The notes below the pieces were generated by a model. The model had not been told where the DNA came from and searched no databases. It saw only the letters and a program-made list of their open reading frames with translations. 64,000 bases of DNA from Gymnogyps californianus (lineage: Eukaryota > Chordata > Aves > Accipitriformes > Cathartidae), in assembly GCF_018139145.2 (NCBI RefSeq), contig NC_059475.1:14535437-14599436 (forward strand), given 5' to 3'. The position numbers were made by a program, and so were the translations under genes. This document shows positions 48,186 to 62,614 of this stretch, piece by piece. The first letter of the stretch is position 1; each line of letters begins with the position of its first letter.

Positions 48186-51100
48186 ATAAGTATTCCGTGT
48201 TGAGAGCTGTCCACGTTTACCTAATACTTTTTTTGTGGCTGTGGTCAATCTCCGATACAGCAGAGGAAGATGCAGAAAAAGGAATAAATATTTCTGTGAG
48301 CACAGAAACTGAATTTTTATTTCCTCTGTCTTTCTGTGGTTAATCTATACTATTTTGGCATCCTCGCATGTATTTTACACCCCCTTCTAATATCTCCAGC
48401 AAACATATCCTTAGTTCTCTTTCATGTTCTCAATGCCACTCCTAGTTTCTTTCCATGTCCCCTACTTGTATTTGCCCAGGCTTCTGGAGAAATATGTTGT
48501 GGCTGATTCAGAGTTACAGACATCGATTGGTGTCAGTTGCTGTCTCTTGACTATTAGTCAAAAAGGATTTGTTGCATCTTGGTTACTTCAGACCCAACTT
48601 CATGCCCAGAGGGGCTCCATGATGATGATTTATGCAAATATTTTAGTGAAGCTCCTAGATGGTATCCAGACTGCTCTGGTGGTATGTAGTGCTAAAGATC
48701 AGTTATTGCCAGAATGATGTGAATTATCTGGCTAGAATATCTTTATTTTTAAGGAGGTTATTGATAGCTCAAAAGCAAGGAGATATGTCTAGTAATCATG
48801 AATGAAGTGCCTTCTCCTGTTCTGCAGGCCTCTCTCTTAGAAGCCTGTGCATTGAATACACAAAATCTTTGTAGTTGATTGATCTCAGAGCAATCCTTTG
48901 GCAATAAAGACTAACATAACTCTTAAATGAAGAAAAATTTGGAAATTTAATAGCATTAATAGGGGGAAATACCAATGCTGAATTAATAATGGGTAAATTT
49001 AATAGCAGTAGTAGTAATATTTAGTACAAAGGGCAACATGCCCAAACAGGGAGTTTTGTTTTGTCTTGAATCACGTTAACCTCTTTAACCAGTCAGTTTT
49101 TGTTCTAAGCATCATGTTTTATATTCTTGAGTTTTTGGATGTAATCACTGCATTTTCCCTACCCAATTAAGCTTTTCAATTATAATAATGAATTCTATAG
49201 GTTATTTATAATTTGTGGTTTAAAAAAAAAAACAGAGCAACTTCTTTATCACTTTAAAAAGAGTGTTTTTCCAATCTTACTGAAAATTCCCTTATTCTGA
49301 CATAGTGGTAGGGGACATGGGAACATCTGAATTCCCTCATACCATGCATTTGATGCAGTAGCTCTAGCATGTTCCCTCCCTCTTCCCCCTGCAATAAAAA
49401 ATTCCAAGTGTTTCAAGCTTTCTTTCTGTGGATGTATTTCTGTGGCTGCAATCATGACTGTTGCCTGGTTTTGAATCCTGTCAGCTGCCCACTTATTTCT
49501 CTGTGTTCTTTTCAAGGTAGGATAGACAGAACATACAAAGTTATTCCGTAGGAGGGTATGCCATTGATTTATAATATTGAGGCTGCTATTTAATTTTTGA
49601 ACTTTCTGAAGATAACAAGATACTTCTATTTTAAATACAATGCCATAAATCAATCTGAGTTCATTCTAGACTTGACCCAGCTTTACTGAAAGGTTCATGA
49701 ACTTAGCAAACTTGGCTCAAATATTGATGAAAAGCTGCCCTGAGATGCATCACATTTTGATTAAAATCTTTCTGTAACCCTGCTATAATTATTAAGCATA
49801 TCTAATTATCTTCAGTAGCAAGCTTAAACCAAAAATGACCTAAGAAAAATACTTCTACTATAAACAAATATAGGGCCTAAAGCCAGTTTTGGGTAAGCAT
49901 TCAGGGCTACTTTTACTTTCTCTAAACCTGTTTGCCAAGATCTGAATTTTATATCTTTTCCACAAAACACATTTTTCCGTTACAAATACATATGTTTATC
50001 TTTGTATTATAAAGTGGGAACTATTTTTATTACTCTTGTTATTAATCCAAGTAATCTTTTGTGTTTCTATAAGAAATTCACTAGAGTGGAATCAAAACAT
50101 CATTCAGTATAGAATTAACCTTTCCCATATGCAAAAAGCAAACTAAACTGCATTCAATGTAAATAGAGTGAGAACCATCAGCATTACTCTATGTAATATC
50201 CTGATACTTTACAGTCCTTTTGGACCTCAACATATCAACCATACTTCAGAAGCCTTCATAAACTTGTATAAATGTTTTCTTTTGCAATGATTTTTCAAAG
50301 TTTCCAGTAACAATCATTTATTGGCCTCTTGTGAGTTGTACTGCATGGATTGAATATTATCAAGGAAAATAAACTGTTTTTGTTTTATTTCTCTGAAGTG
50401 CTTTCTAAAAGAATTCTATTCAAAATGTACATGTTGGATCATATTCTGCCCCTAGCTATGGTATCTGATAAAATGCCATTGACTTTATTACAGTCCACTT
50501 TGACTCTGGCATATTTCCATGTACTCCAGGCTGCCAGTATAACTGAGGAGGGAAAACTTGACCTGGGGTATGTTTTGCTTCAGAAAAAACTGCATTGTTT
50601 ATCCTCAGTGAGGAAAGTGCAGTAATTCACACATTATACACACTAAGACAGAACCAGTCCTAGAGTCCTGTTGTAAAGGTTCCCCCTTACAGAGCTCCCC
50701 AATAACTTCCCAGAATGGTCAGCTGCAAGCACTTACACACGGGGAACTGTGCTCAGCTTCAGCTTGTGGCTTCTCAGGAGTATGAAACAGAAATTGAATT
50801 TAGACACTGCACAGGTCAGGGGCCAGGGTGAGTTCTGCTGTGAGAAGGAGAGGGACTGGGAAAGAGAGCAAGGGTACTGCAGTTTTGGACTCGCTGCTTC
50901 TGCTAGGATGGGAAGAATGGAGGGCAGCAAATGCTCTTGCTGCAGTGAGGAAGACCTTGTGCCCTAACCCACCCCAGTATCCCTGCTGGGGACAGTGAGT
51001 GCTGCTGTCACCAGCTTGACTTACTGGGGCTTTTGTAGAACTGAAATACGTTCAGGGACAACAGCCATCTTTGACACGCAAGCTGATTGCCAGCCTAGGA

Positions 51101-53099
51101 AATGGCTAGAATTCTTTATGCCTAAATCTGGCCATAATTGCCCTCCACCCCCTGAGAAGTCTTGACTGGGGGGGGAAGAAATGTGGGTCTATATAGGTTT
51201 TTCCATAACTTCCAGGTATAGCCTGGAAGGCCTATGTCTAACCTACATGAGAATAAGGAACTGAAGATGTTTTGCAAAAATGTGAAATGGTATGTCATTT
51301 GCTACAGACTATCCCTCTGTGTGGCTACTCTATCATGAAAACAAAGCCATTTTGCTTTGAAATAACTACTGTGAGAAAGATAATTTATTTCAACTGGAAT
51401 ATATTCTGGAAATTTATCTGGGTATTGAGTTAATGCTTTCCAGCACTTCTCTCCAACCATGAAGCTAGCAATTTTGTCTTATTATTACTTTTGAAATTAA
51501 TGCTGCTTTCAAAACATGTCATTCTGGAAAAAATACCAAATATAATGAAATTCAAGATAACAGTGTTAGAATTGGGACCAATTCTTGTTTTTTGAAATAC
51601 ACAAAATTTACAGCAGGAAGGATCTACATATCATCCTTAAACATCAGATTAGTGCAACTGGAAGTATAGTGAAAAATCTCATTTTAACAATATTATGAAG
51701 TATTCATCTTTGAATTTGCTCTAAAAATATAGAAATCTTATATGTGCTATGCCTTCATTTTTCAGATGTTCTCTAACTTTTTAAAAGGCCAACTTTCATG
51801 GGAGCTTGCATCTTAAGTTCAAAAAACAGTATGTGTTTACAGCTGAGTTCATTTTGAAAGCTTTCACTGTTCATTCTTTCATATAGAACATTGAGCATGT
51901 AATATTCACAGCCCTCATGATAATAGGTTTGTTGGGACAGGGAAGGCATCTTTCTTTCTTGTTCCATTTGAGTTAATACATCTGGTTTAGCCACTTGAGA
52001 AATAAAGTTGGCATCTACAACCTCTTGTTTAAAAGATGTCTAGATCCCATCCTCTGTGGTCTGTCAAGAGTGGTTATGAAAGGGTCTCTTTCGAGCTTTG
52101 AAGAAAAAGGATTTTTATTCATGTCTTAAACTTAGTTTAAAACCAAGTATCATTTATTACTCTTATTTTTTGTATTTGGTAAAGCTACCAACCGCTAAAA
52201 CAGGACAGATGTACATGTTAAGTTGGATTGAGAAGTGAAGCAGAAGCACACAGATTTCACAAAGGGGACATGGAAGATCTCTAATGCTTTTCCTTACAGG
52301 AAAAAAAGGCACTAGTGTGGGTCTTAGAAAGTGGAGTATAAGCTTTCAATGCCAAATGACTGGAAACATACTTTTCAGTCGGCCCAAAACACTGCAGTAG
52401 CTAATATCTCTAGGGAATAAAGGAAGGATCAATATGTGCAAGTGCTTTGGTTATTTAAGCATTTGCTGAAGTGGTATGATTCTCTTAAGTCACAAGAAGA
52501 CACTGCCATTATTTTACCTGGAAAATAACATAAATAAATAAGAATTTATATGTATTTATACGTGCTTTAAAAAACCACAAATTTATACACATCACAATTT
52601 TAATGTTTGCTTATGTTGGCAAATTTTACGAACTTGTTTGACATGCATACAATTTCCATGTTACAGCTATGGACTGCTTGGCCAGAAAGTTGAACCAAGA
52701 ATAGTATCTAGGCTGACTACAGTCACAGCACAAAAGCAGTTGCATGGGTAGCAAAATGGCCCTACTGCCCCTCCATTGCTGGTGAATGGCCCCAGAAGGC
52801 TTAGGCTGGCAGATGTTGTTGGAGAAGTTAAGAACATGATGTACTCTGTGGTTATTGCTGGCAGGTGGCAGCTGTACCCGCTACTGGCAGCAGATCTGGC
52901 ATGAGGAAAGGCTCTCCCCTGGGATCTCCCAGTCTTCTGGCCTCTTGTTCCTGCTTCCCCTCCTTAGCAGGAGTAGGTTGGTCCCTTCTCAGGATGGCAA
53001 ATCTGTTTCTGCCTACCTACTTGAAACAGTTCTGAATTATATATGCACTATAATGTTTTAACTGTTTATTATGTTTTATTGAGACATGAACTGACTGGG
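48186..53099. other. Non-genic DNA
   Basis: No gene was recognised. The minus frame at 49249-49653 (134 codons) carries no motif I know and is opposed by a plus frame. A palindromic repeat remnant is listed at 50437-50568. Confidence 0.6.
50437..50568. repeat. Old palindromic sauropsid repeat remnant
   Basis: 'gatcatattctgcccc' on the left is mirrored by 'gaggagggaaaacttgacct' on the right. 'atgccattgactttattaca' and 'ctctggcatatttcc' lie between them. This fits the dispersed palindromic repeat whose arms read 'agattctgctctcag' and whose centre reads 'ccattgacttcaatgg'. Confidence 0.45.
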
Positions 53100-54108
53100 T
53101 GAGCTCTAAGGTGGGTGGGAAACTGCCTGCACTAACAGGCTGAAAGGATTACCAGTTCAGGGTCCAACTGGAGGCTGTTTACTAGTGGCGTTCATCAAGA
53201 GTCGATATTAGGGCCAATGTGCTTTAATGTCTCTGTTACAGAGTTGGACGTGGGATAGAGTGTACCCTCAGTAAGTTCGCAGATGACACTGTGCTGGGGA
53301 GCAAGTGCAGCAATCCAGAGCAACCTTGGCATGCTGGAGGAATGGGATAACAAGAATCTCATGAAGTTCAACAGAGCCTAATGCAAAGTCCTGCACCTGG
53401 AGTGGCAGACTGGCAAGGATGCACTTCTGTGGAAAAGCACAAGGGGACTTGGCTCATAACAAGTCAAACCTGAGTCAGTTGTGTGTACTTGTGTCAACAA
53501 AGGTCAGCAACCTACTGCTGTATCAGCAAGAGAGCAGCCAGCAGGCTGAGGGAGGTGATTGTTCCCTCTCTCTTTGGTGAAAGGGAGAGGGCATTTTAAG
53601 CGCTGTCTCCAGTTTCAGGCTTGCCAGTAGACATTAGTAGAGAGGCATGTCCAGCAGAGGTCTACCAAGATCATTGGGGAGGCTGAAGCACATGATGTAC
53701 AAGGAGCATCTTGAGAGTTTGTTCAGTCTGAAGAAGAGATGAATCATACTGCTGTCTTCAACTGCTTAATAAGTTATAAAGAAGATGGAGTCAGACTCTT
53801 CCTTAGATATGCCCAGCAAAAGAAAAAGGGACAATGGACACAGGTTACGACATAGGAAATCCTGTTTTGATATTAGGGAAATTTCACACTGAAGGTGCTC
53901 AAACATTGGTACAAGAGCCCAGAGAGACTGTGAAATCTCCATCTGTGGAGATAATCAAAACGCAACTGGACAAGGCCCTGAGAAACCCGATGTAACTGTT
54001 GAAGCTGTCTCTAACGTTGTCTCTGGCCCTGCATTTAGTGGGGTGTTTGGACCAAATGACCTCCAGAGGGGTCTTCCAACTTAAATTATTGTGTGCTTCT
54101 ATTGTATA
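53100..54108 (+). mobile_element. CR1 LINE, 5'-truncated, with reverse transcriptase remnants
   Basis: Two reverse transcriptase landmarks are readable. At 53181-53231 the frame gives TSGVHQESILGPMCFNV, the family's 'SGVPQGSVLGPLLFNV' block with Pro to His and Gly to Glu changes. At 53276-53287 it gives FADD, the catalytic aspartate pair. The spacing between them is shorter than usual, implying a small deletion. Downstream come the 'gtcctgcacctgg', 'gcagccagcaggctgaggga' and 'gtttgttcagtctgaagaag' segments of the CR1 3' coding region. The 3' end is 'gacctccagaggggtcttcc' followed by a degraded terminal 8-base repeat near 54090-54108. Many frame breaks make it inactive. It is 5'-truncated, as most CR1 copies are, and younger than the other CR1 pieces in this window. 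Confidence 0.9.
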
Positions 54109-57100
54109 TCCATTTTCATATTACACTACGACTGCCTGCTAATGGCAGTCTCTACAAATGGAGAATGTTACAGTAAGTTGTAAGTTCTAAAATGCAGATC
54201 TGATCTGAAAATTAATGCATTATTTTACGTATTAATGCAAGACACACCGTATAAAAGGCTCTTGCTGGACTAATTTTTGCTATAGATTGTTTTGAGCAGT
54301 CTGACCTATTTTGTCAGCTATCCTGTTGCAGGAAAATCCTTTTCTTGCACCATTTTTTCTGTGGTGTAATTAACTGTTTACTAGATGCTATGGTCACTAC
54401 AGTATCCTCATCCCAGGTGCCTGTCAGTGAATCCTAGTTCTTACTTGGATTCTGCTCATTGCCTGAATTTTCTGGTCTTGATTAGTCTTGTCTGATGACC
54501 AGTCCCTAATCCTCTTCTGAAAAAGCATGCTGAATCATTTCTTTTCCTTCCTTTCCTGTGTGAAACTGCTCATTTCCCTTCAATTTTTGTCATATGAAAC
54601 TTTTAAAAATCCTCTTTTCTCATCTATCTGGTTACCTTGTAGGTGGCTACTTTGGACATTGCTCCGGAGTTTTGCTCTTGTAGGCAAAACTGGGTGAATG
54701 GATGTACTGAGCCTCAGCTTCCAATTGCTCCTGCCTCAGCAGCTCCCTACTTCTGTTTACTAATTGACCCTTGTCTCTCACCTAATGGAGATGCAAAAGT
54801 GAATGCTATGAAGACATTTGTGACACAGCATTAACATCAACATAATAACATTGATCAATTCATTAATGGACGGGCAAGGGGGGAGCATCCCAAACTGTTG
54901 AATCTCCATGCAATCTGCAGTATTTTTTGGCAGAACTTTAGGAGCAAGTTTTCTTGGCTACCTCAATTAAAGCATTCAGAATTCAAGTACTTTCTCTTGA
55001 TCGCTATAAATGCAGAAACTTTCTGGGCTTAGGCTTTTGGCTGATGTCACCTGAGGTGGTCCAGTATCTGTTATAAACCCATTATAATGAGACATCCACC
55101 CAAGCGTCTGGGGAAAAAACCAGAACCTTGTGGTTCTGCTCAGGAGGGCAGTACTTTGTTAAGAAAACTGCAAATTGAAGGGAAATATTTGTTGTTGCGA
55201 ATGCCTTTGAGTACAGCAGTGCTTTGAGAACGTGTCCTTGAAAGAGAGAGAAACAGACCACTTCAGGATAAATGTGGTGAGATAGGAAGTGGACATCACA
55301 TGAGATGATTTTATTCACAGTTGGTTTGGAAAGCTCAGAAAATGCATGAAAAGACATAACGAATTCATTGGTACTATTGCAACGATATAGTTTTTCTATA
55401 ACTTTAAGGGGTTGTTATAACTATTACAACAATAACTATAGCTATAACTTTTTCCTGCTTACCGATGTGCTGACTTTCCCTAAAGCTGGCCTAAGGGGAT
55501 AGATGTCTGTTTTGTGGCTGTGATGTATACCATTAGGATGCTCTTGTTTGATCACGGTTGTGCCATGTTGCTTTGGGAAGAGTGGTTCATGCTAGCAATG
55601 GGTGCCCTAGGGGATAGAGCCCGTGAGGGCAGGGGCTGCTGGGCTGCGTGGCGTGGCTGGCAGGCAAGCAGTGTGGGGCAACGCTGTGCTCCTGTATCAG
55701 GAGGTTACGGTGAGCCGCAGGAGGAGACACAGGAATCTTCCTGGAGCCCAAGAAAAACAGGGTTTGCTGCTAGTGAGAAACCAAGCTGGAAGTGAAGATG
55801 TGTTGACAGAGGAAGGGTATTTTGTAAAAACTCTTCCTTTTTGTGGCCTACTTGCTGTGAATTTGCTGGGGCTTTGCCATTTTTGCAATGGAGAGGAGTA
55901 TCAGTAATGCAGGCAAAAACACCCAGCTTGGGCTAGAGGCGAGGTGTCAACATGTGTGCCTGTGCCAGGTTGTTCCCTCAGACCACCCAGCTTATCTGAG
56001 GTGGGTCTCACAGGAGATGAACTTTTTCAGACAAAAAAGCAGCTGGCCGCTCGGAGGAGTACAGACTGCTGTCTGAAATGAGAGTACAACCTGGAGCTGG
56101 GCACGAAATGAAGCATTGCAGAGATTACCTAGAGACTAATCTGGAGTGTTACTTTCAGTCCATTCCCAAGAGACTGCATTCAGGCCAGATTTCATGCCTT
56201 TATGATCTGAAGCAGCCTTAGCTTGCAAAGCTGAGAGGAGTCAGAGAACAGGGATTTTCATTTTCACTTGCAACTACCTTTACTTCTCCCACAACGTAAC
56301 TTCTTGTGCTTACTGTATGTATGCTTCCGACAGTGCTACTGATTTCCATCATTCTAAGGCATGCAGCTAGTTTGTGAAGCTACAACACTGGTATGAGCAT
56401 TAGATCACATCTAGGGAATATTGCACAATTCTTCTGCTTCTAAGTCAAAGAATTCTTCAGCAGAAGGCCCTGTTGACTTGTTGGAGAATGTAATTTTGCA
56501 AGGACACATCCCTGGGGCTTAGAAAGTTTGTCAGGCCAGCTCCAACAGGGTATGGCAAGACTACTTTTGAATTTTTAGAAGAAAAAGAGATTAGATTTGC
56601 TGGCCAGAGGACATGAGAGTGAACACAGAGACAACAAAGGTTGTTTACACTGCTTTGCATGGATCTATATATACGTTTACATAGAGTTCTGTCTTAATTG
56701 CATGAGTAATGTGATCCAAATTACTGGTTGATATTATTTTGGGTAAACTAGTATCTGGTAAATAAATTGATACCAGAGAAAGTTTTGTGCCACCTTTAGG
56801 GCTTTCTCCAGAAGTTTATATCTGTCCAAAAACTATTATAATTGTTTATAGCCCTAGAATATTAATTAGTGTCTCCTCTCAGTGAGTTGTGACTGCCTTT
56901 TCTAAAACTATCAAATGACTGTGACATCTTACACTTTCATCTGAATTGCTTCTAATATTTGAACTGTAAGTAGCAGGGTTCAAATGCTTTCTTTTTTTCT
57001 ACAGCAACTACTTTCTCAATAATTTCTTCATAAATGTTACCCTGTAACAAAGAGAAAACAGTAGTCTGTGTTTTCTTGTCAAAATAAAGCTTACGTGAGC

Positions 57101-60100
57101 CTGTTATTATTTTTACTATTGCCTTGGCATCTCAGTATATCCCTAGTGCTATTCTACCTATTTTTTTTTTTTTAAAGATAGCTTCACAGATATTTTATTA
57201 GTTACCACATACTACATTTCCCGTGATGACCATGGTGAACACAAAGATTGATCTCAGCAGCTCTGTGAGCCTGGACTCTCCCCCAGGGACTCTACAGGTT
57301 TTTTCCTCACTGGCAGGGACCAGCCTGGGGCTTGTAAGCTATGTGGAGGTTGAGTCAATGGAAGTGCAGCTCCAGTGCCTGGCCCGTGTGGTGACCAGCA
57401 TCAGGGCTGTGATAATATGCTAGGGTTATGAGTAGTCCAAATTCATTCCAGAATGAAGTGAGAAATTCCAAGGCTAGCATCGCCAAACAGCTGGACATTA
57501 TTATTTTCAGCAGAGGAGAAGAAAGTGTTCAGGGAAACCACTCTTCTTTATGTTTTTGAGAGGCATGGTGTACTGCAGCTCTGTAAAGAGAACTCGCAGT
57601 TTAGAAAGCTGGTCTAGATATTTCAACACAAATAACCTTAGTGGGAAAATAATCTTAGGAAACAGGGATCATTAATTGAAGGAAATAGTTTTCCTGTATA
57701 TGCTTGATAGTTCACAGAACTTGCTGATGGGTGAAGTTAAGAACCTTCCTGATTTTTGTACTATTCTCTCAATTTCCATATAAAGCTTCATGCTTGGATG
57801 TGCAGTGAAGGTTATGGTTTTTCCCTTCATGGGAAAGGCATAGATAGGCATTGGCCATCCATCCATATTAGAATCAGGCTGGAAGGTAAAGATTTTTAAT
57901 GTTGCATGAGTGTTATACTTTAAGCATGTAGGACAAAAACGACTAATATAAAAACTTACATTACTTAGGTGCTAGGGGTAAAATAATTTAAGCCATGTCT
58001 GTACAAATTGTAACTTGATGACTTTATCATCACAAGCCAAACCATGTTTTAAAAGTACTGCTACACGAGTTATTTAAATTCAAGTTGATGTACTTTGGTT
58101 TCAATGACATTGGCTGGCCACAAACTTTTATAACTTATCTCAGCTACAGCTCAGCTGAAACCAGATTCTCAGACAAAACCTTACTCATAGTGGTTCCATT
58201 AAGCACTTTCCGTTAGCCAGGGCATGAAGAAAAGGGTGCAAATCCCATACTGGATGAGAGTGGACCAAAAAAAGGGGAAGAAATGTCTTAGAAATGGCCT
58301 AATTGTGGTGTAGGCCATAAGAAGTGCATTACAGGGGCTTTCAGAAGCTGTTGTACTTGAAGGCAGACCATTGTCTTTGAGATGGTGCAGGGAAGTATGT
58401 GTTTTCCTTATGTTGGAGCTAATAGAGGAGGGAAGTAGGCAATCGTGTCCTCTCTCTTCCTCACTTTGTCTGGATGTTAGTAGCGGTAAGCAAGTTGAAC
58501 TTTCCAAAGCCTTCTCCCAAGAACATGTTCGTCTCATTTTTTTCCCCCATGTATTCTGTCTTTACTTTTTTATCTTGTGTCTCTTCATCCAGAGCTCTGC
58601 TATTTCTTTGCCTTCTTCCTGTGTTTAGAGAAATGGAAGCAAACAGGAGCGATAAAGGGAAGGATAGATATTTTGTCCTATGGTCTACTCTGAATCCTGA
58701 GATCTGCTGTCAGAACAGCTTGCCATTGCAGCTGTAAACTGCTACGTTAAGGTCTGAGCTGGAGCCTGGCCTGGTGAGGGTCAGCAGGCTAACCCTGTGC
58801 ACGTTGTTCCCTCCCCATTTGGTAGTAAGGCAGACAAGAACAAGCGAGGGAATGAAGGATCAGAGAAGCTACCATGTCTCAGTGGCCCTTTGCTGTGGAA
58901 AGGCAGTATTGAAATGAATAAATAGAACTTATGCAGAGACCATGTTGTTCCCTAAGGCTGCAAGAGTCAAAAATCAGAATAGCTGGAAAGCAAGGTCATC
59001 AGAGGAGCTGATTGCAGAGCTGGAAACAGGCCCCAGGATCTGTAACTTTCTGTTTTTCTTTGCTAAGAAATCTTGTAAGGAAGCTTATTAGAAGAAAAAA
59101 AAACCTTCAAATCTCATCAATGACAATAGCTGGCAGCTACAGAGAAACTTAAATTTTAGTATCTCGGGAATCATGCAAATAGCTGTTTCAGTGAGAGAAG
59201 AGGGAATTAGTTCAGGTTTTTACAAAGCACCTCTTGAAGTGAAGATCACTAATGAGTAATTTGGAATTGTTGTCAGATCACTGGCCAGATATGAATTTCC
59301 AGTCAAGCATTGATATTGCTGCCTGTTAACAGCAATCTAATTAGTTACAGTAGTTCTAGGCTTTATGTATGTCATCCTTCTATATGAAGAAGTATTCTGG
59401 AATTATCAGGTGCATAGTCATTATTGCCAAACAGTTCATATGTCTTTGAACCTAAACTATTTTCTGAGCCTTTCAAAAAACTGACTTAAAAGAAAATTTG
59501 CTTATGTTTCCATCTGTACCTCTATTAAAATTGACCGTGAAATGTGTGGTACCCTTTATATTGAGCTATGAAGCTACAGGTCAGATTCTAGCTAATAAAA
59601 TATGAGAGAGGGAGCTAAAGTGCAAGGTAACGAGCATGCTGAAATTATAACAGACACATACTCATGGAATTACAGTTTTCAATTATTCTTTTAAAAAAAG
59701 AAAAAAAAAAAAACTTACCACCTACCCCCCAAAATATCTTTGTTCCTGACTGCTGCTCTTCTGTAATGAAATATCTGTTTATAAACAGTATAAAATGCTT
59801 TTCATTCGACTTCCAGAGGGAGTCAAATGCACAGTTTGCAGGCTTTTACAAAAGAGCCTAGAGAATTGTTGAACAGCAGTCAAAATATTCAGCTAAGACA
59901 TGTAACTTTAATCTTCAGCAAGTTAATTTTTCTTGACTGAATAACAATGGACCTCTGGGCCAGGGACGAGCGCTGGCTTTCATGGGTGGTGTGCACATGT
60001 GTCTCCACACCAAACCTGGCCGGAGAAACCCTAGGTGGTTAACTTGCCATTTAGAAAGATAAACAGTCTATTCAATTTAGAATAGAATAATAGTAATTTA

Positions 60101-60297
60101 ACATACTTGAGCCAAAGTAATTACCTTTCACTGTTTCCACAGCATGAAATTACAGTCTACAATAATTTTGAAATACTGATTCTTTCAGGCATCTGATGTT
60201 AGAAGTGTTTCTTGAATACATTGTGCATACTGGAAGAAAGTGAAGTTTTTACACGCCTATGTTGAGTAATTCGACTTCTTTTTAAATACAGTATCTA

Positions 60298-60335
60298 CTG
60301 TGTAGTTTGAGTCTCAAACTGCTGTGTAGTTTGAG
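60298..60335. repeat. 14-base direct repeat around a near-palindrome
   Basis: 'ctgtgtagtttgag' occurs at 60298-60311 and again at 60322-60335. Between and across them, 'agtttgagtctcaaact' is nearly self-complementary. It is a micro-duplication, probably from replication slippage. Confidence 0.8.
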
Positions 60336-62614
60336 ACTGTCTAGCAGCTGCAGTGAAGTTGCCACTGAAATTCCTCATACATGCACCTCAGGTGCCATCA
60401 GTTTTTGTTTGTGTTTTAAGAATTTCTAGTATGCAAAATATGCATGTCCCCAAGACAGGCTTTCTTCCTGGTTTTTCTTTGAGTTTTCTCTTGTTTCTGT
60501 ATCTTATTGAAAGAAATCAGTTTTGCATGGAGAACACCATTAATAATGAAATGCAGTCTGTGTGCTTTTAAAAAGTCTATTTCTTCCTTATAAATAAATG
60601 GTAATTTGTTTTAAAGCGTCATTGCACACAGTGTTCAGCTGGCTCTCATGCATTCGATTATTTTAAATAAATGTACCATAAATGGAACAAGTTCTTTCTA
60701 ATTTGCAAATGATATGCAACATTTTTCAAAAAAAAGAGAGAAAAAAGAAAAACTGTAAAATTTGTTCTTAACTACTTCTCATTAATGTGAAGCTGTTCAA
60801 TGACCTGTAAAGATTAAAGAATTAGTGAATTGGTAAAATTATCAGAATGAAAAATCTGTATAATTTTGATTTCAATTTAAAAATCTGCTAAACAGTCTAG
60901 GAGCTTTCGAAAAGTATATTACTTTTTAATATCGGTTCCACAAATGTCCTAGTATCAATGTTACAAATGGACTGAAATAAAGGCAACAAATAGTATGTTT
61001 AAATGTATAGTGTTACAACATTCTGTTAAAGCTGGTTTTTTTTTTCTTTTCATTAAAACAACTGAAGACATTTAATTAAGTGACCACTCTGCTAAGTGGA
61101 GCAAAAATTAATATACATAAATGAATTTATGTGTGGGCAATGATGCATAATTAAAAATATGCTTCAAATAAGGAGTCAAGGAGAAAGAAAACAGTTTAAC
61201 AAGAATCTTCAAGACTATTGCCTCCTGAGTTTTTAAAGTCAGACATGCATAGGATTTACTTATTGGCAGCATTTGAACAAAAATTTATGACAAAATTGTC
61301 TTTAAAACACTGGAGCTGTGGTGTTACGGGACAGTGATTTTCTGAAAGCTAGTCTTGACCAGAGAAATCATCTTACTGTCTTGTAACTACTGCATGTTAC
61401 TCAGCGTGCTGAAAATGCTACCTTTAGGCATACCTCGTCTTTGCCAGACTTTTATTCAGAACTTTAATAAAGTTCTACTTATGGCAAGATATGTCAAAAC
61501 TGGAGTGCATGGAAAACATTTATATGAAAACTAAAAGATGATGTGGAATATAAATGTAAATTTAAGGAATATTCCTACGACATGGGATGGTTATATTAAT
61601 CATGTTATCTTAGTTGTAGGCTACCTACTTGGGATAGAAGTTCACCTTTTATTGCTTAGTAGTTGGAAGAAGTCAGCAAATAAAAGGAGAGAACTTCCTT
61701 TCTTAAGTGAAAAGTGGAGTCACTTGATCTTTAGATCCTTGAATGTTTCATGGCAATCTATACAGTTATCCTTTGTGGGTCGTAAGTTGTTGGGGTTTTT
61801 TTTATGATGCAGTCTTCATAAGATATGCTTTGAACAGCCATCATTCCATTCATCCCGGGGTTTCAGGCAGCTTCTCTGTATTTTCCCTGTCTAGTGAACA
61901 AATGTCAGAACATTGAATGTAAAGCTTTTCCATGTTGCCAATCTCACACTCCTGTTAAGGAGTATATAAGGTATGTGGCGAAGGAAAATCAGGCCTGTTT
62001 TTTCTTTTCTAACAAATACAGGAAAGAAGTGGATTTGGATTTTGGTTTTGTGATCAGTTTTGTAATACTTGTGAGTGTTGCCTTTTTGTGTTACAGATTT
62101 CTGACATTTCATTTGAACAATTACTGCTGACTTCAGCCCTGTGTACTATTCTTGAAGAGAAACAAAGTAGGAAGAAAACTGCAGCATCCACCTATACGCC
62201 TCTTGTGTCGCAGTGATGCTGCAATGCGAAGGAGAGAGGAGAGCAGCACAGAAAGCCCTCCCTGCATGGCTTACCTCTCCCATTCCAAGAAATCGGCAGC
62301 TGCTGTTCTGGTGATGTTCAGGTTCAGCTGAACTCCCATCCCCACTGAAAAAAAATAAACTCCTTTATCCCCTGTGGTATTTTATTGGCAAGTTTAGCTC
62401 AGTAATGAGAGGGCACTTCGAGGAGTACAAAAGCTAGAGTCCCTAAGGCCACGTATAAAGAACAGAACAGCAACAGTTCTGTACTATTTTTTACTAATAA
62501 ACACATGTAACAGTAACTGCCATTACTTAATTACTGCAAAGCAGTTTTAAACAACTGGCTTAACACTGTATTAACACAACATAAAAACAGCCGCACCAGG
62601 AGTATCACTCGTCA

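Noticed and set aside
49249..49653. 134-codon minus frame
   Set aside because: It has no motif and is opposed by a plus frame; it is likely chance.
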